Origin: Chara braunii
Lineage: Eukaryota > Streptophyta > Charophyceae > Charales > Characeae
Reading direction: 5' to 3'
DNA: 64,000 nt
Assembly (NCBI GenBank): GCA_003427395.1
Contig: BFEA01000037.1
Span: 4,633,928 to 4,697,927 of the forward strand
Shown: positions 34,750-45,652 of the stretch, one piece after another
Layout: each line of letters starts with the position of its first letter
How positions within the stretch are numbered: the first letter of the stretch is position 1
Translations under genes and position numbers: made by a program
The notes under the pieces: model-generated
Databases searched by the model: none
What the model saw: only the letters and a program-made list of their open reading frames with translations
Told to the model about the DNA's origin: nothing

Positions 34750-35830
34750 TTATGAAGTTTCTGCAACAATCTGTCTTTTCTCAGTCCAAGATAAGTCAGC
34801 CCCTTGTCTCACCCTCTCCCTTAAAGGTTCTGCAAGGGTAGCAAAATGAGAAATGAAAATCCTCCATAACCCACAGACACCCAATAAGCTTCTGACGCCT
34901 GTCACCCACTTGAGAGGCAGAGACCAATTCAAAATTTTGTCTATCTTTTTGGGGTGTGGGCTCCTACCCTTGGAGAAACATCTAAAGCCTTGGATAGTCA
35001 CTTCTGCTTGAAAGATAAGGGACTTTGGCCCACTGGCAGTCATGTTACATTTTTGAAGTCTCTCTAGGACCATCTTTACCCCTTCCGCATGTTCCTAGAC
35101 AAATTTTCTGACCCCATCCGCAACCAAAGTCTCATCTCTTACTATAAGTCCTTTCATAGGATTATCATCAATATAAGGGTTGATTATCTCAGGCGAGATG
35201 CCCTGATACCTTGGATCATATCCCTTTGAACCACTGTCACACCATTGGTCGAACCTTGAGGTACCACGCACATTTGAATGAGGCCCCCCGGCTTGTGCAT
35301 GACAGTCATTGACCGGCTAGTGGGATCAATGCGAAACTGATCATACCCAGAATATAAATCAATTAAGGAATAAATGCATCGATCAACAAAGGATTCAGAA
35401 ATGAGATCAACATTAGGGAGGCTACGTGCATCATGTACCCTTACTAAGTTGAGCTTCTGAAGATTGTGTATCTATCTCAATCCGCCCTCTGGTTTCCAAA
35501 AGCAAAACCAATGGTTAGCATACGGTCCATCAATAGGTTCAACAACGTTAGATGCAATTTTCTTATCAAGATACTTTACCACTTCTGCTTCTTCTTTCAG
35601 GGCATACTTAGTTGGCGTGTCATTCCACGGAATATGATCAACTGTCCATATTTTGTCATCTTGATCATATCCACATCCAACCGCCTTCTTTCTTCATCAT
35701 TGAAAGAGAACGCACCAGAGAACTTCTGACGCACTTTGAAGATATACTCCTTCTTTTTATATAGGATAAATTGATATGAGTCTATCTTCATCGTGTCAAA
35801 ACTTTCCCTGGTGACTCTATTCCCCAAGTT
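34750..35830 (-). pseudogene. Reverse transcriptase, broken
   Basis: Minus-strand reading shows fingers and palm in order: VVEPIDGPYANHWFCFWKP, a stop within the G-L-R-x-IHNLQKLN segment, SLIDLYSGYDQF, VVPQGSTN, then PYIDDNP with the catalytic YIDD at 35164-35175, and a thumb/connection with VRSLLGVCGLWR and FATLAEPLRE. A second frame supplies the N-terminus (KFSGAFSFNDEERR, 35597-35827). At least two stops and one frameshift separate the parts. RT copies element RNA into DNA. The signature with PQG.TN and YIDD.P is unlike the plant chromovirus or animal gypsy groups and closer to fungal/early-plant lineages. Confidence 0.88.
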
Positions 35831-35922
35831 TGTAGATTTCCTTAATGCTTTGATAATTCTCCTTTCTTTTTCTAGTGCCTCGTCATAATCATTTTCTATT
35901 AGGATTGTCTATGAGTTCTTCT

Positions 35923-36795
35923 TTACCCCCTTGGGCTTGTATTTCCTTTTCGACCCAGTGAATATTTTCCTAAAAAATGATGAGTTGATGCAAACTTTAA
36001 TTCCATTTTTTCACCCTTGGCAATCTTAACAACCTTCTTAAATGCTTCAATCTGTCCATCTTCATCTTTGAGTTTGTCAAGAACTTTCATCATCTTTGAT
36101 ATCTGATTGATATCGACTGAAACTTCTTCTTCAACTTCTTGCTTTTTTTTTCCCTTCAATTTTCTTATCTTCTCAACAGACTTTTCCCTTGTAATCGAGT
36201 TGGCTGACACTTTATGCTTGTGATGATGAGAGGTGCAGACCATAAAGGTCTGTTCCTGTGCAGTCTCCGAATCTTGTAAGTCAATCCAGAACGACCCTTC
36301 ATGACAAAAAAATTGAACCGCTTTCATCCTGTGTAAGAACGGAGTGCCCAGAATACAATCATGGTTTAGGTCTGGTACCATGAACGACAATAGTTCGACC
36401 GACATCATCCCAACCCTAATAGGCAAGTTGTCAATAAACCCTACCACGAAGAGTTCTCCAGCAATATTACTTAGTATTTGTTTCGAGGGCTTATCAATGG
36501 TCAGGTCACAAACTTTCATTTCCTTCTGAGAGATAAGTATCATTTCCGCCCTAGAGTCCACTAAGGCTCGAATTTTCGCTTGATTAATGTAGATAGTTAT
36601 ATACCCATAGCCTATAGTCGCGAATCCCAGTTTATATCCTGGTAAGGTTCTATTAACTTGACTGGGGAAAACTGACCCCAGATAATTAACTTCAATTCTT
36701 TTATTTTCAATCAGTTTCTTCAGTTCCTCTCTCAACTTAAGTGCTAATATCATTATCTCTTTGAAAGACAAAGTCACTTCCGTTTCTTTTAACAT
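35923..36795 (-). pseudogene. Retropepsin-like aspartic protease
   Basis: A 290-codon minus-strand frame. The protease core is ITIYINQAKIRALVDSRAE, with D-S-R where the active site should be D-S/T-G, followed downstream by DCILGTPFL, the usual second hydrophobic motif of retropepsins. A basic C-terminal tail leads toward RT. Retropepsin cleaves the gag-pol polyprotein. The Gly to Arg change at the active site (one G to A substitution) should inactivate it. The upstream linker (36832-37257) is in another stretch after a stop. Confidence 0.8.
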
Positions 36796-36831
36796 CTTAG
36801 TAATTACATCCGTAATTACAGTTTCATCCTT

Positions 36832-37257
36832 CTACTCACTCTTGAGAATGAATTTTATTTTATTCCCTTGCTCACTTTTTTTAGATACAGGTTCTGATTC
36901 TTGATCATCAAAAATGTCAATTAGAGTCTCTCCGGCCTTCATTCTCTTCTTTTCCTCTACCATTTGTGGAGTAAGGCGTGCTTGAAGATTCCTCACTTCT
37001 CCTATTACTGCACTGGGTTCCATGATGAGTTCTGGTGGTAAATCACCCTCAAAAGACATCATGTTGACCGAACTGGTAGACTTGCTAGAAGAAATTGTCT
37101 CTAACTCAGAAGGAATCTGAGAAGCGAAGCTCTCTCCTAACAAAAGCTCGCTTGAGGATGCCTCATCGAGCATATCTTCCATTAAAGTTAGAGACTGTAG
37201 TGGTAAATCAATCAATGAAAATTGGTCATCGGTTTTCTGCACAAATTTCTCAGACAA
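36832..37257 (-). pseudogene. Linker between gag and protease
   Basis: A 141-codon Ser/Glu-rich minus-strand frame that runs from near the second zinc knuckle to the protease frame, ending at a stop at 36832. It is rich in acidic residues and Leu (LPLQSLTLMEDMLDE). No domain is recognised; position indicates a gag-pol spacer. Confidence 0.6.
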
Positions 37258-37358
37258 GTAACCAATAAAAAATGTACATTCACATAAGTTTTCCTTTTCT
37301 TCTTTTTCTTCATATTCTCTTCATGTTTAAGGGCAAGAAGTCTCATACCTCCAGGATG

Positions 37359-37650
37359 CCTAGGATCCAATTTGTTTCATGAACTGTCACAAACATGGCT
37401 CATTGCATCATTTTTAGCTACCCCACTCTTCACATCCTCTTCCAAAGGCTTACAATAGGTGGTAGTGTGACCTTCTTCCCCACAATAATAGCAGACAAAA
37501 TTTTTCCTAGGATCCAATTTGTTTCATGAACTGTCACAAACATGGCTCATTGCATAATTTTTAGCTACCCCACTCTTCTCATCCTCTTTCAAAGGCTTAC
37601 AATAGGTGATAGTGTGACCTTCTTCCCCACAATAATAACAGACAATTTTA
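37359..37650. repeat. 147-bp tandem duplication of the zinc-knuckle segment
   Basis: Units begin CCTAGGATCC at 37359 and 37506. The period is 147 bp (49 codons), with only a few differences between units, so the duplication is younger than the shared TGA codon. Confidence 0.95.
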
Positions 37651-38554
37651 TTTTTTTTGTCGCCCGTCGTACTTTTTCTCTCTATTCTCTTTTCCACCAT
37701 TTCCTTCATTCTTTCTGGATCTGGAAGAATCTCCTCTCTTACCATAGCCTTCATCATCATCCTCATCATCCTCATCATCTTCACTTTCTGCATTTTTCTT
37801 TCCTTTCCCGTCTGCAGCATGATTGACAGACATGTAATTGACTATAACCCGGAGAATAATGTTTTCAGCACTAAGATTATTCTCTCTATTCATACAATTT
37901 TCAGTCATTCATTATTTGACCAATATGCTGATCTGATCCAATTACCATTTCGTGTAAGAAACCGTAGCTAGATTTGATTATTGCAACCATTTCATCCCGT
38001 CTGAGAGGGTAATATTGAGCTTGATTAAAAACAGTCTACCTTTCATTGTCAGTGAAGTTAGTCAGAAAAATATAGCACCTCTGAGCTCCATCCAGATATG
38101 AAATTCTTCTTGTTGTTCTGGTAAATGTCTGGAGAAAAACATTGAAAGTGCCATACTTAGTTCTTCTGATGTTGAGGAGATATTTGACAGTTGTTGGAAC
38201 ATAATCTTTCTCAAATTCTCTTTTCATTTTTTCTTTGACCTCTTCCCAGGTAGTGGCCCCTTCCATCAATTTTTGAACAGCCAACCTCGAGTCAGTATCA
38301 CAATAAGATAGACGATGCTTAATCCGTTGTTTATCTGTCCAACCATAACTCAGATCGAATAACTCATATTCATCCAAGAAATCATTTACTTGCAGCCCTC
38401 TGAAGCATGAAATCCTCTCATCTGGCCTCTTTGCTCTTGCGATATATGACCCTCCTTTTATTGTGTCAACTCTCTCGACCAGTTATCGTATAATTTCTAC
38501 CAGAGTCTCTTCATTAGTTCCTGCAGAAGAGCTTGGTCTCCCTCGTCCAGCCAT
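37359..38554 (-). pseudogene. gag: Gag with capsid-like part, acidic tract and two zinc knuckles
   Basis: The minus-strand start is ATG at 38552-38554 (MAGRGRPSSS). A capsid-like segment follows (38036-38400: DFLDEYELFDLSYGWTDKQR, CDTDSRLAVQKL, TTWEEVKEKMKREF), typical of Ty3/gypsy gag with a W..(L/V)K..+..+F helix. Then an Asp/Glu-rich tract (about 37745-37800) and two CYYCGEEGHT.TYCK knuckles (CX2CX4HX4C). The knuckles lie in a 147-bp in-frame tandem duplication; each unit carries the same TGA. A further stop ends the capsid part. Gag builds the particle. Having its own ATG argues that ORF0 upstream is a separate ORF. Confidence 0.8.
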
Positions 38555-39832
38555 TTTGACCATAAACTTTCTATGATACTCTCTTATCTCTCTTCCTGTC
38601 ACTTTTGTCTTCCCCTTTCTCATTTTTCAATCTCTTACTCTTCTTGCAAGAGATACAGGTTCGTTTCTCTCTTCCCTTGTTTGCTTTACCGCTTGAGAGT
38701 TTTTGACATAGAGAGTGTAGGCAATAATAGACTAAGTGGTGATAAAAGGCAACGCAATTTTTCTCAGTCTTCCAGTATAATCTTCAATCAATTCTTTTTC
38801 ATCATTCCCACTCAATCTTTTGTTATTCCCTTTCACAATACCCCGGATCATAAAGTATCGTGTCAAATCTATGATCTCATAGTCAAATTGCATTGCTTAT
38901 GAACCACTGTTAATTCTTCTTGCAAAAGAAACTCGTTTTCTAGAAAAGTGGTATGATACTCTCTTAATAATTCTCACTTTCACCACTTTTAATAAATAGT
39001 TGATCTCAGTCTGGTCAATAACGGCCCTCAGGGAAGAATCTCTCATCCGATCAAAGAAAGGTTGCAAGAACTCGAGCTCATTCAAAGTAGAGAGGTTTCT
39101 GTCTGAGATCCGTAGAGTTCCTTCTGTCTTGACTACTTTCCCTTCCAGCACAACTCCAAACGTTAGTTGTTCAACAGAGCCAAGCATTATCGATCATTAT
39201 GAACAATGTCAAGAGAGGTAGATCTCTGGATGAACGTAATAAGGGATCTCAAACTGATGCTCAAAAGTATTTAAGAGTAAGGATTTTATCATCATTGTGG
39301 AATCACTCTCCCTTGTGCTACCTATTACGACAATAGCCTCCAAGAGAGGCGACCAGTCTCTCCTGTCATCAACACCACCAGTACTTAAGAAACTAGGGAG
39401 CCTCTCAAATTGCCTTATTTCCTTTCCCCAAGTTACTTTTCTCTGCAGTTTTTCAATCCACTCTTTTGTTCTTATGAGACTGACATAAACTCCCATCCGA
39501 CATTCCAAATAATCAGTTTCTCTCTCTAGGCGTGCTGGAGCGTATATTCTTACGTCCAAGCTGCCAGTGTTCATGAATTTTACTACTGGAATGTGAAATA
39601 TTATTCGCCCTCTTATACAAGACTTATATCTCAGAATTACAAAGGGATTATTAGACCATGTTACTTCATAAAATCTGCCTCTCACATCAGTTATCCTTGC
39701 TGCTGAGAGGAGAGAAGGTTAACGGAGACCCTAATTTTCAGACCACTTGTCACGTCATTTATATGAAAACCAAAGGGAAATTTTATTCAAACTTGCCACC
39801 AATTCGTAGAGTGGAGACCATACTAACTAACT

Positions 39833-39834
<2 letters not shown>

Positions 39835-39888
<54 letters not shown>

Positions 39889-40445
39889 TTTATTACCATA
39901 ATAGACTCCCGACGCGTGATCGGAGGGCTCAGGATGCTCACATTCCTGGCGCGTTTCCGCGGGTAGCGCACCGGTGCTCCTCAAGGGCAGCAAACCACAC
40001 ACCCAGCCATACGGCCCTTTTTTTTTTTTCCTTTTNNNNNNNNNNNNNNNNNNNNNNNNNNNNNNNNNNNNNNNNNNNNNNNNNNNNNNNNNNNNNNNNN
40101 NNNNNNNNNNNNNNNNNNNNNNNNNNNNNNNNNNNNNNNNNNNNNNNNNNNNNNNNNNNNNNNNNNNNNNNNNNNNNNNNNNNNNNNNNNNNNNNNNNNN
40201 NNNNNNNNNNNNNNNNNNNNNNNNNNNNNNNNNNNNNNNNNNNNNNNNNNNNNNNNNNNNNNNNNNNNNNNNNNNNNNNNNNNNNNNNNNNNNNNNNNNN
40301 NNNNNNNNNNNNNNNNNNNNNNNNNNNNNNNNNNNNNNNNNNNNNNNNNNNNNNNNNNNNNNNNNNNNNNNNNNNNNNNNNNNNNNNNNNNNNNNNNNNN
40401 NNNNNNNNNNNNNNNNNNNNNNNNNNNNNNNNNNNNNNNNNNNNN
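39835..40445. mobile_element. Insertion with poly-A, GC-rich arm and gap
   Basis: A run of 52 A (39835-39886) is followed by a GC-rich stretch (39887-40018), a T-rich run and an assembly gap of 410 N (40036-40445). It breaks ORF0 between its third and fourth visible modules. GC-rich arms next to A/T homopolymers also mark 14445-14886 and the right end of 7899-9621. Ends and target duplication cannot be seen because of the gap. Confidence 0.5.
40036..40445. other. Assembly gap (410 N)
   Basis: All bases are N; directly preceded by a T/C homopolymer-like run. Confidence 0.99.
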
Positions 40446-42042
40446 ACGATATCCTAGTAAAAGGTATGACGTAAGTACTCCAAGAGAAGCTCTCCCCTAC
40501 TCGTTCAAGTCTTCTCTTTTCATCATGCACAACATCTGATGCTCGTTGCCAACATCGACCACTTCTACACTCTTCAAACTTTCGTCGTGGCACGTAGATC
40601 TTAATATCAAACTCATAAAGGTCAAGAAAATAACAGGTAAGAACATACATACCATCAAGTTCCGATCCCAGATTCTTTAGTGCCTCATACCTCACGATTT
40701 CGTAAGGAATCACCGCTCTCCTTGTTATAGAATTAAGATAATTAAGCAGTTTATCATCATTCTCCTTACTCAGCTTCCTATATCCACTTTCCAATCTAAT
40801 CCAGGGTCTCACTTTTGAAGGTACGTATTATCGGTTCATTCGTGTCTTTGGTCTCTTTTCACTTTAAGTGCAAACCCAATCACTGCAGACCAGTTGTTCC
40901 TTGACAAAATATCAGGTAAAGGAGGAGTTAGGAATCCCTCAAAGACAGCAAACCGAGTAGATCCAATGAAACATTTATTTTCTCTCTCAAGTCTTTGTTT
41001 TCTTTCAATACAACTTCCTCGACAAATCCCCATTATCTCCCATAGACAACGTCAACACTTCTTTCTTTAGGAACATAGACCCTTACATCATATATGTCAA
41101 AGTCTGTAACGTAGAATGTCATGACATAAAATCGTTCCTGCTCCCATCTACTCTCGACCATCTCATACTTGACAATTTTGTATGGGAATACGTCTTTCTC
41201 ACTTAAAGCATTCAGTGATCTGAGGAGACACTCGACGTTTTCCTTGCTCGGATTTGAACCTCTGTCAAATTTCAGTCATCTCTGCCTGATTTCCTCTGCC
41301 GAAGTCTCTCTTGTTTTCATGACTACCTTCCCATTTCTTCCATCTCAGTACCATGTTAATTATTGACAACCAATTACTTCCGTTACAATAGCTCTCAGGA
41401 ATAAGAGGAGTAGGGATTGTCTCATAGGTTACATGCATTAACCCCCATTCCACTTTCTTCTTTCGTTTGATTGACCTTCTCGTCGTAGATAGACTAAACA
41501 ACAATTTTTCATAACTAATTAAAGACATCACCTTCGTTGCAGCTTCCCTTTTTGGTGTAGGCACGAATATCATAGATATCTCCCTCCAAGAAGTGAGTAA
41601 GTACTACACAGATGGTCGAACTACTGGAGTGGTAAGCCCAACACTGCTCATACTGATAGGGAAATACCCCTTTAATAGTGAAATTTGATAGTTATTTCAG
41701 TGATTCACTAGTTAGCATTCTTGATGGAATCTCTTACTCTCTGACTCGTTCTCTTCTTTCTCAGTTCTTCACGGAAATCAAGGGCTCATAAGGCATATTT
41801 GTGACCAAGCCTGACCCTCTCCAATAAGTCATGTCAATCCACTCCTTCGGTTCAGTGTGGCACCTCACACATGCGAAGATAAGATCCCCTTAGCGACCGA
41901 AAACTTCCAATAAAATAAAGACGCACTCCAGATGTCAGAGCCAATCTGAAAATTCAGACATTGTCAACATTTCTTATGACCTAATCAAAAGCTCAAAGCG
42001 TTTGCTGACCCACACTCGTTCCGGACACGAAACATTTTCATG

Positions 42043-42060
42043 TCCCCAACAACGGCGCCA
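42043..42060 (-). other. Primer-binding site, tRNA-Asp type
   Basis: On the minus strand this reads TGGCGCCGTTGTTGGGGA. Eleven terminal bases match the complement of plant-type tRNA-Asp with CCA, followed by GGGGA after two mismatches. It lies four bases inside the LTR. The same type of site is used by plant Athila elements (known family fact). Confidence 0.75.
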
Positions 42061-42064
42061 TTTT

Positions 42065-42275
42065 TGTCGCATTTTTTCTAGTCGAGCCACTTCAGGCGAC
42101 CACAAAGCCAACAGGTTGTCACACAGGATTTTGTTTGATATTTGCAATAAATAAAATAATTTAATTCAAACAAATCCCTGTCTGTTGTGTGCGTCCGGCT
42201 TCGAGCGGGACCCTTCAATTACGGTCTTCGCCGGTCCCCGGTCTTAGGAATCTTTTATTTTGATTCGGAACAGCA
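42065..42275 (-). repeat. 5' LTR of the minus-strand element
   Basis: About 211 bp, TGTCGC... to ...GGAACAGCA on the plus strand (TG...CA). Homologous along its whole length to 831-1039. It is short for a Ty3/gypsy LTR. Confidence 0.68.
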
Positions 42276-42276
42276 A

Positions 42277-42396
42277 GGAATCGGAAACCTTGGTGTTTCA
42301 GAACGGACAGTCATTCAAAAAATGAACAGGTGTCAAAAAATGAGGGGTTTGTGTGGGAATTGGAAACCTTCGTGTTTCAAATGGACAGTCATTTAA
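42277..42396. repeat. 79-bp tandem repeat, two partial units
   Basis: GGAAT.GGAAACCTT.GTGTTTCA....GGACAGTCATT occurs at 42277-42314 and 42356-42393, directly outside the LTR. Confidence 0.8.
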
Positions 42397-42994
42397 ATAT
42401 TTTGGTTGTAAAAGACAGAAAAGTGCAGTAATCTGTGGATACTTGCACATGATTGATCGGAATACATCAATCAGATCCGAAATCCCTTTGAGAGTACTGA
42501 CTCTGGAGAAGGAATTTCGTATAAAAGGATTCAACAGGCGTTTCTTTCTACGGGTTCTGCAACGATTCGCTGCGCGGCGTGACCAGTATTGGAAACTTAC
42601 CTTCAAACTAATGAAGGAGAGGAAGGTGATATGACAAAAGATCTGGATCGGCCCATGACCGACCACTGTAACTGTGTAATGTTTCTCTTGGACGGTAACT
42701 GGATTTTTTATCCCACTTTTCTTGCCAATGTCGGTATTGGTTTTGGTTCATCAAGTTGGATTTCTCTGTAACAGGTGTGATTTTTAGTTTTTTTAGCTAT
42801 TGAAGTTTCGTGTGGTATTTTTAGAGTACAAAGCATATGAGGATTTAATAGAGGTGGATCTGGACAGGGCCTTTGACAAGTAGTAGCAATTGGACTTGAT
42901 GTGTCCTCTGCCGAAATAAAGAACCCCACATGGAATAGGGGTTATTTCTCAGGTAACGGTAACTTTCGAGTTTTCTTGAAAAATGTAGTTTAGC
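42397..42994. other. No gene recognised
   Basis: Flanking sequence of the retrotransposon without recognisable coding content. Confidence 0.5.
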
Positions 42995-43200
42995 TGAGTC
43001 AGTAGGCCAAGGCAGAGCGGGGAAAATGAGGGACTTCGGGAAATATCTTGACCGGTTTCGTAAAGGGAGTTAAGGTCTATAGATGAGTCAGTAGGCCATG
43101 GCGGAGCGGGGAAAATGAGGGACTTCGGGAAACATCTTGACCGGTTTCGTAAAGGGAGTTAAGGCCTATACCTGCGTCTATCCAGCAGTGGGCGTATATA
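42995..43200 (+). repeat. 89-bp tandem duplication with RTE-like tail motif
   Basis: Units begin TGAGTCAGTAGGCC at 42995 and 43084 and are nearly identical. After the second unit, AAGGCCTATACCTGCGTC and CCAGCAGTGGGCG (43160-43193) resemble the 3' tail of RTE/Jockey-type non-LTR elements of animals. The tail match is short and may be chance. Confidence 0.45.
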
Positions 43201-43836
43201 TTTTGATATTCCGGGGGTATTTGCAGTCCCCGAGTAGGCAGGTCCTGTCGAGATAGTCACGACTCATGGGACTAAGGAGCAAATTTTAGATACTGCGGTT
43301 TTGTTTTAATGTTTTTTCTTTTTCTTGTTTGTTTTTTTCGAACATTCGGGACCAGCAAGCAGGAAAAGCGGGACCATACGGTGGCCGCGGTAACATGCCT
43401 GAAGTACTTACTCCGTAAGCACTCGGGCATCGATCCTTTTCGCAGGTTAACGTGCCCTGTACCCATTGGATGCTGGAGGACGAAAGGACGAAGATGGGTA
43501 TGTTGGGAACAAGGTATAATATCAAGGGAGAAGTGGAGGTAATCCCCCTGAGGAGACGATCTGGCAACCGTCGAAACGCGGCGTTGCTTTCTTTGGTTCT
43601 GTTCTTTTAAATCTTGCAATAAGTACATTTGTCAGATTGTGTGTTTTTCACATCATCGACTACATGCGTCGTTATATCTATGACTTTCGATAGCACATGT
43701 GAACTTCCTTGGAGCCGCAATTATCGAGGGTAGTGAGCATGCAGTCATTTGATGGCTATGTGACATGTGAGGACGCTCAAAGTTTTCAAGGTTCTGCATG
43801 AGTGACGATTAGGAGGCACCAGATTTGACGATACAT
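43201..43836. other. No gene recognised
   Basis: A minus-strand frame at 43272-43628 (118 codons) has no recognisable motif. Nothing else to report. Confidence 0.45.
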
Positions 43837-45232
43837 TGTCGGCGCGAATACCCTTACAAGGGTATCCGCCCTGGTTTTTGCAAGTGACAGGAAATAAGTC
43901 TTGTTCAAAATTTGAGTACACCACGCGAGTCGCGACTCTGTTTTGTTCGTGCTAACTAAAGGGTTGACTAGGAGCAAAGTGTGTGTGGGCGCGCAGTTTT
44001 GAGGCACGCGCGATGGTTTTTTCTCTTGATGCTGTAGAGTCGGCATGTCTGCCGACAATATTTTATTGATTAAGGCTAGGAAAAGTTTTTCATATTTGAA
44101 TTGACCATGATGCACCTGCGTTCATACGGTATGTGCCATCGAAAGTGGATTTGCTAGGTGGCGGTACACTAGTGCTGCAGGTGCGACAGCAGCCAAAGGG
44201 AGAAATTTACCCCTTCATATAACAAGGGCTGGTGCGTAGGAACCATAGATGCTAGCGGCGGCCTCCGCGCAGCATTACGGGGGGATACAAGCAATACGTA
44301 CCGAGCAAGGTCCGGTCCCTAACGGCATGTGCGCCTGTGTGGGGCCTTGAGATTCGAGGGGAAGTCAAGCGGCAGCCTTAACGCTGCTGCCACAGGCCCA
44401 GACTGGCCACGGTTACTATTCACATACGAGGCCGCGCGCAGCTAGTCCAGGGTTGGGTTTGGCCCTATAGGTTACAGTACTGGACTTTCACCAGGCGGAT
44501 CCCATGATCGAGGCCAGCAGCCAGCAGCGGAGGAGCGAGGGTGCGCAGCATGAAGGAAAGTGAGGGGTTGAGGGTCTTGCAGGACTATCCCCCTTAGTTT
44601 TGTTGGGGAGTCCGGCAGCGGGCCCGATGGGCAGGACCGAGGACAAGGTTCCAACGGTCCTTTCCCCCTCACCTTTGTTTTTTTTTTCTGTTCTTTTTCT
44701 TATTTTTTTTTACTATTTAAAATTTTATTTTTTGTCCCATATTGGGACCTGGTCCAGTATCGGTCCTGGAACCAGTGGTAGGCCCAAAAGCCTCGTTCAG
44801 TGGATACACCACTGAACTGTGGGAGTACAGGCCTGGGTCCCAGTCCTTCGGGACATCAAGAAGAATTGAAACGATACAGGGAAGATTAACATGGCCACTG
44901 CGCTTGGGCAACACTTATAAAGACAGACGGCAGCCCGACACCTTGGCTGCTGTGACATGCGGTGGACTAGCAGTCTAGCGGTAGGCTCCCTCCGCAGCTT
45001 CCCGCAGACTAGCCGAAGTCGCGAGGCAGTTAGCGCACGACCGTACGACTATGCGGTATGAGGCTAGAGAGCAGCTGATGAGAAGGTAGAGGGGGACATA
45101 CAAAGGATGGCAAGGCCAGTGAACGTGGACGGGGGGCTGCGACAGGTGCATACGGCACGAGGGGGCAAAGATGGCAGCAAGTAAGCAGGATGTGGGAGGA
45201 GAGAGAGGGTGAATGGACCTGGCTGACGAACA

Positions 45233-45652
45233 ACACTCGCGGTTAACAACCACTTGAAATTTCAGAATGAAAGATTCTGAAGTGGTCTGAAACCGCTGAA
45301 ATGGCTTGAAGACACTTCAGGTCATTTCAAAAGTTTCGGGTGGTTTGCAAGACAAGTTTTATGTTTTTTTTTTTTTTTTTTTTTTGCCTGTTTTTTCAGC
45401 CACTTCATGTCATTTCAGGAATTTCAGGTGGGGACCTGAAACCGCTGAAGTGGCTGAAGCTTTTGAAAGAGGTTTCAGGTTTCCCCATCCCACCATTTGC
45501 AATGGATCAGCCTGAAGTGGCTGAACTGCCTGAAGGCGGTTGCAGATAACCCCATCCATAGATCCACACACAATCCGAGAGTGTAGTAACCTAAAGTGGC
45601 TGAACTGCCTGAAAGGAGACCTGAAAATATATGCACCCGTTAACCATCTCTC
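45233..45652. mobile_element. 420-bp insertion with empty-site control in copy B
   Basis: Copy B has ACGAACA once (60800-60806); copy A has it at 45226-45232 and 45653-45659, flanking 420 bp. The insert has related ends containing GGTTAAC (ACACTCGCGGTTAAC and, reverse complement, GAGAGATGGTTAAC). Its right end matches that of 20850-21225. The interior is built of repeated CTGAA.TGGCTGAA and CTGAAACCGCTGAA segments and a T run. Confidence 0.7.

Larger units (their letters stand above)
38890..41832 (-). pseudogene. ORF0: tandem modules of about 160 residues between primer site and gag
   Basis: From ATG 41830-41832 (MTYWRGSG) the minus strand encodes a repeated module: V-F-P-Y-x-I-V-x-Y-E, then YV.T.Y..D.YD(V/I)R.Y.P, then a basic stretch, then a segment with LP.(F/I)L and NW. 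FPY starts lie at about 41675, 41205 and 40720, spaced 470-490 bp; after the gap a fourth (SNNPFVILRY, DVRIYAP) is at 39530-39680 and a weak fifth near 38950. SKEN..(L)L precedes two of them. Stops and frameshifts occur. Function unknown; I do not recognise the family. Not gag: gag starts separately at 38554. Confidence 0.6.
32670..42275 (-). mobile_element. Ty3/gypsy-type LTR retrotransposon, decayed, with ORF0
   Basis: Minus-strand order is LTR (42065-42275), primer site (42043-42060), ORF0 with tandem modules (about 38890-41832), gag (37359-38554), protease (35923-36795), RT (34750-35830), RNase H (34318-34725) and integrase (32670-33948). The RT-RNase H-integrase order defines Ty3/gypsy. 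Stops and frameshifts break every ORF. A second insertion with a poly-A run and an assembly gap (39835-40445) splits ORF0. No 3' LTR was found below 32670. RT details (PYIDD.P..G) resemble elements of fungi and early-diverging plants, from memory of the family. Confidence 0.85.

Noticed and set aside
39823-40812. 329-codon minus-strand frame
   Set aside because: It spans the 410-base gap and the poly-A run; only 40475-40812 is real ORF0 sequence.
44940-45000. tRNA-like A-box segment (TAGCAGTCTAGCGGTAGG) in repeat L
   Set aside because: No B box or acceptor stem at the right distance.
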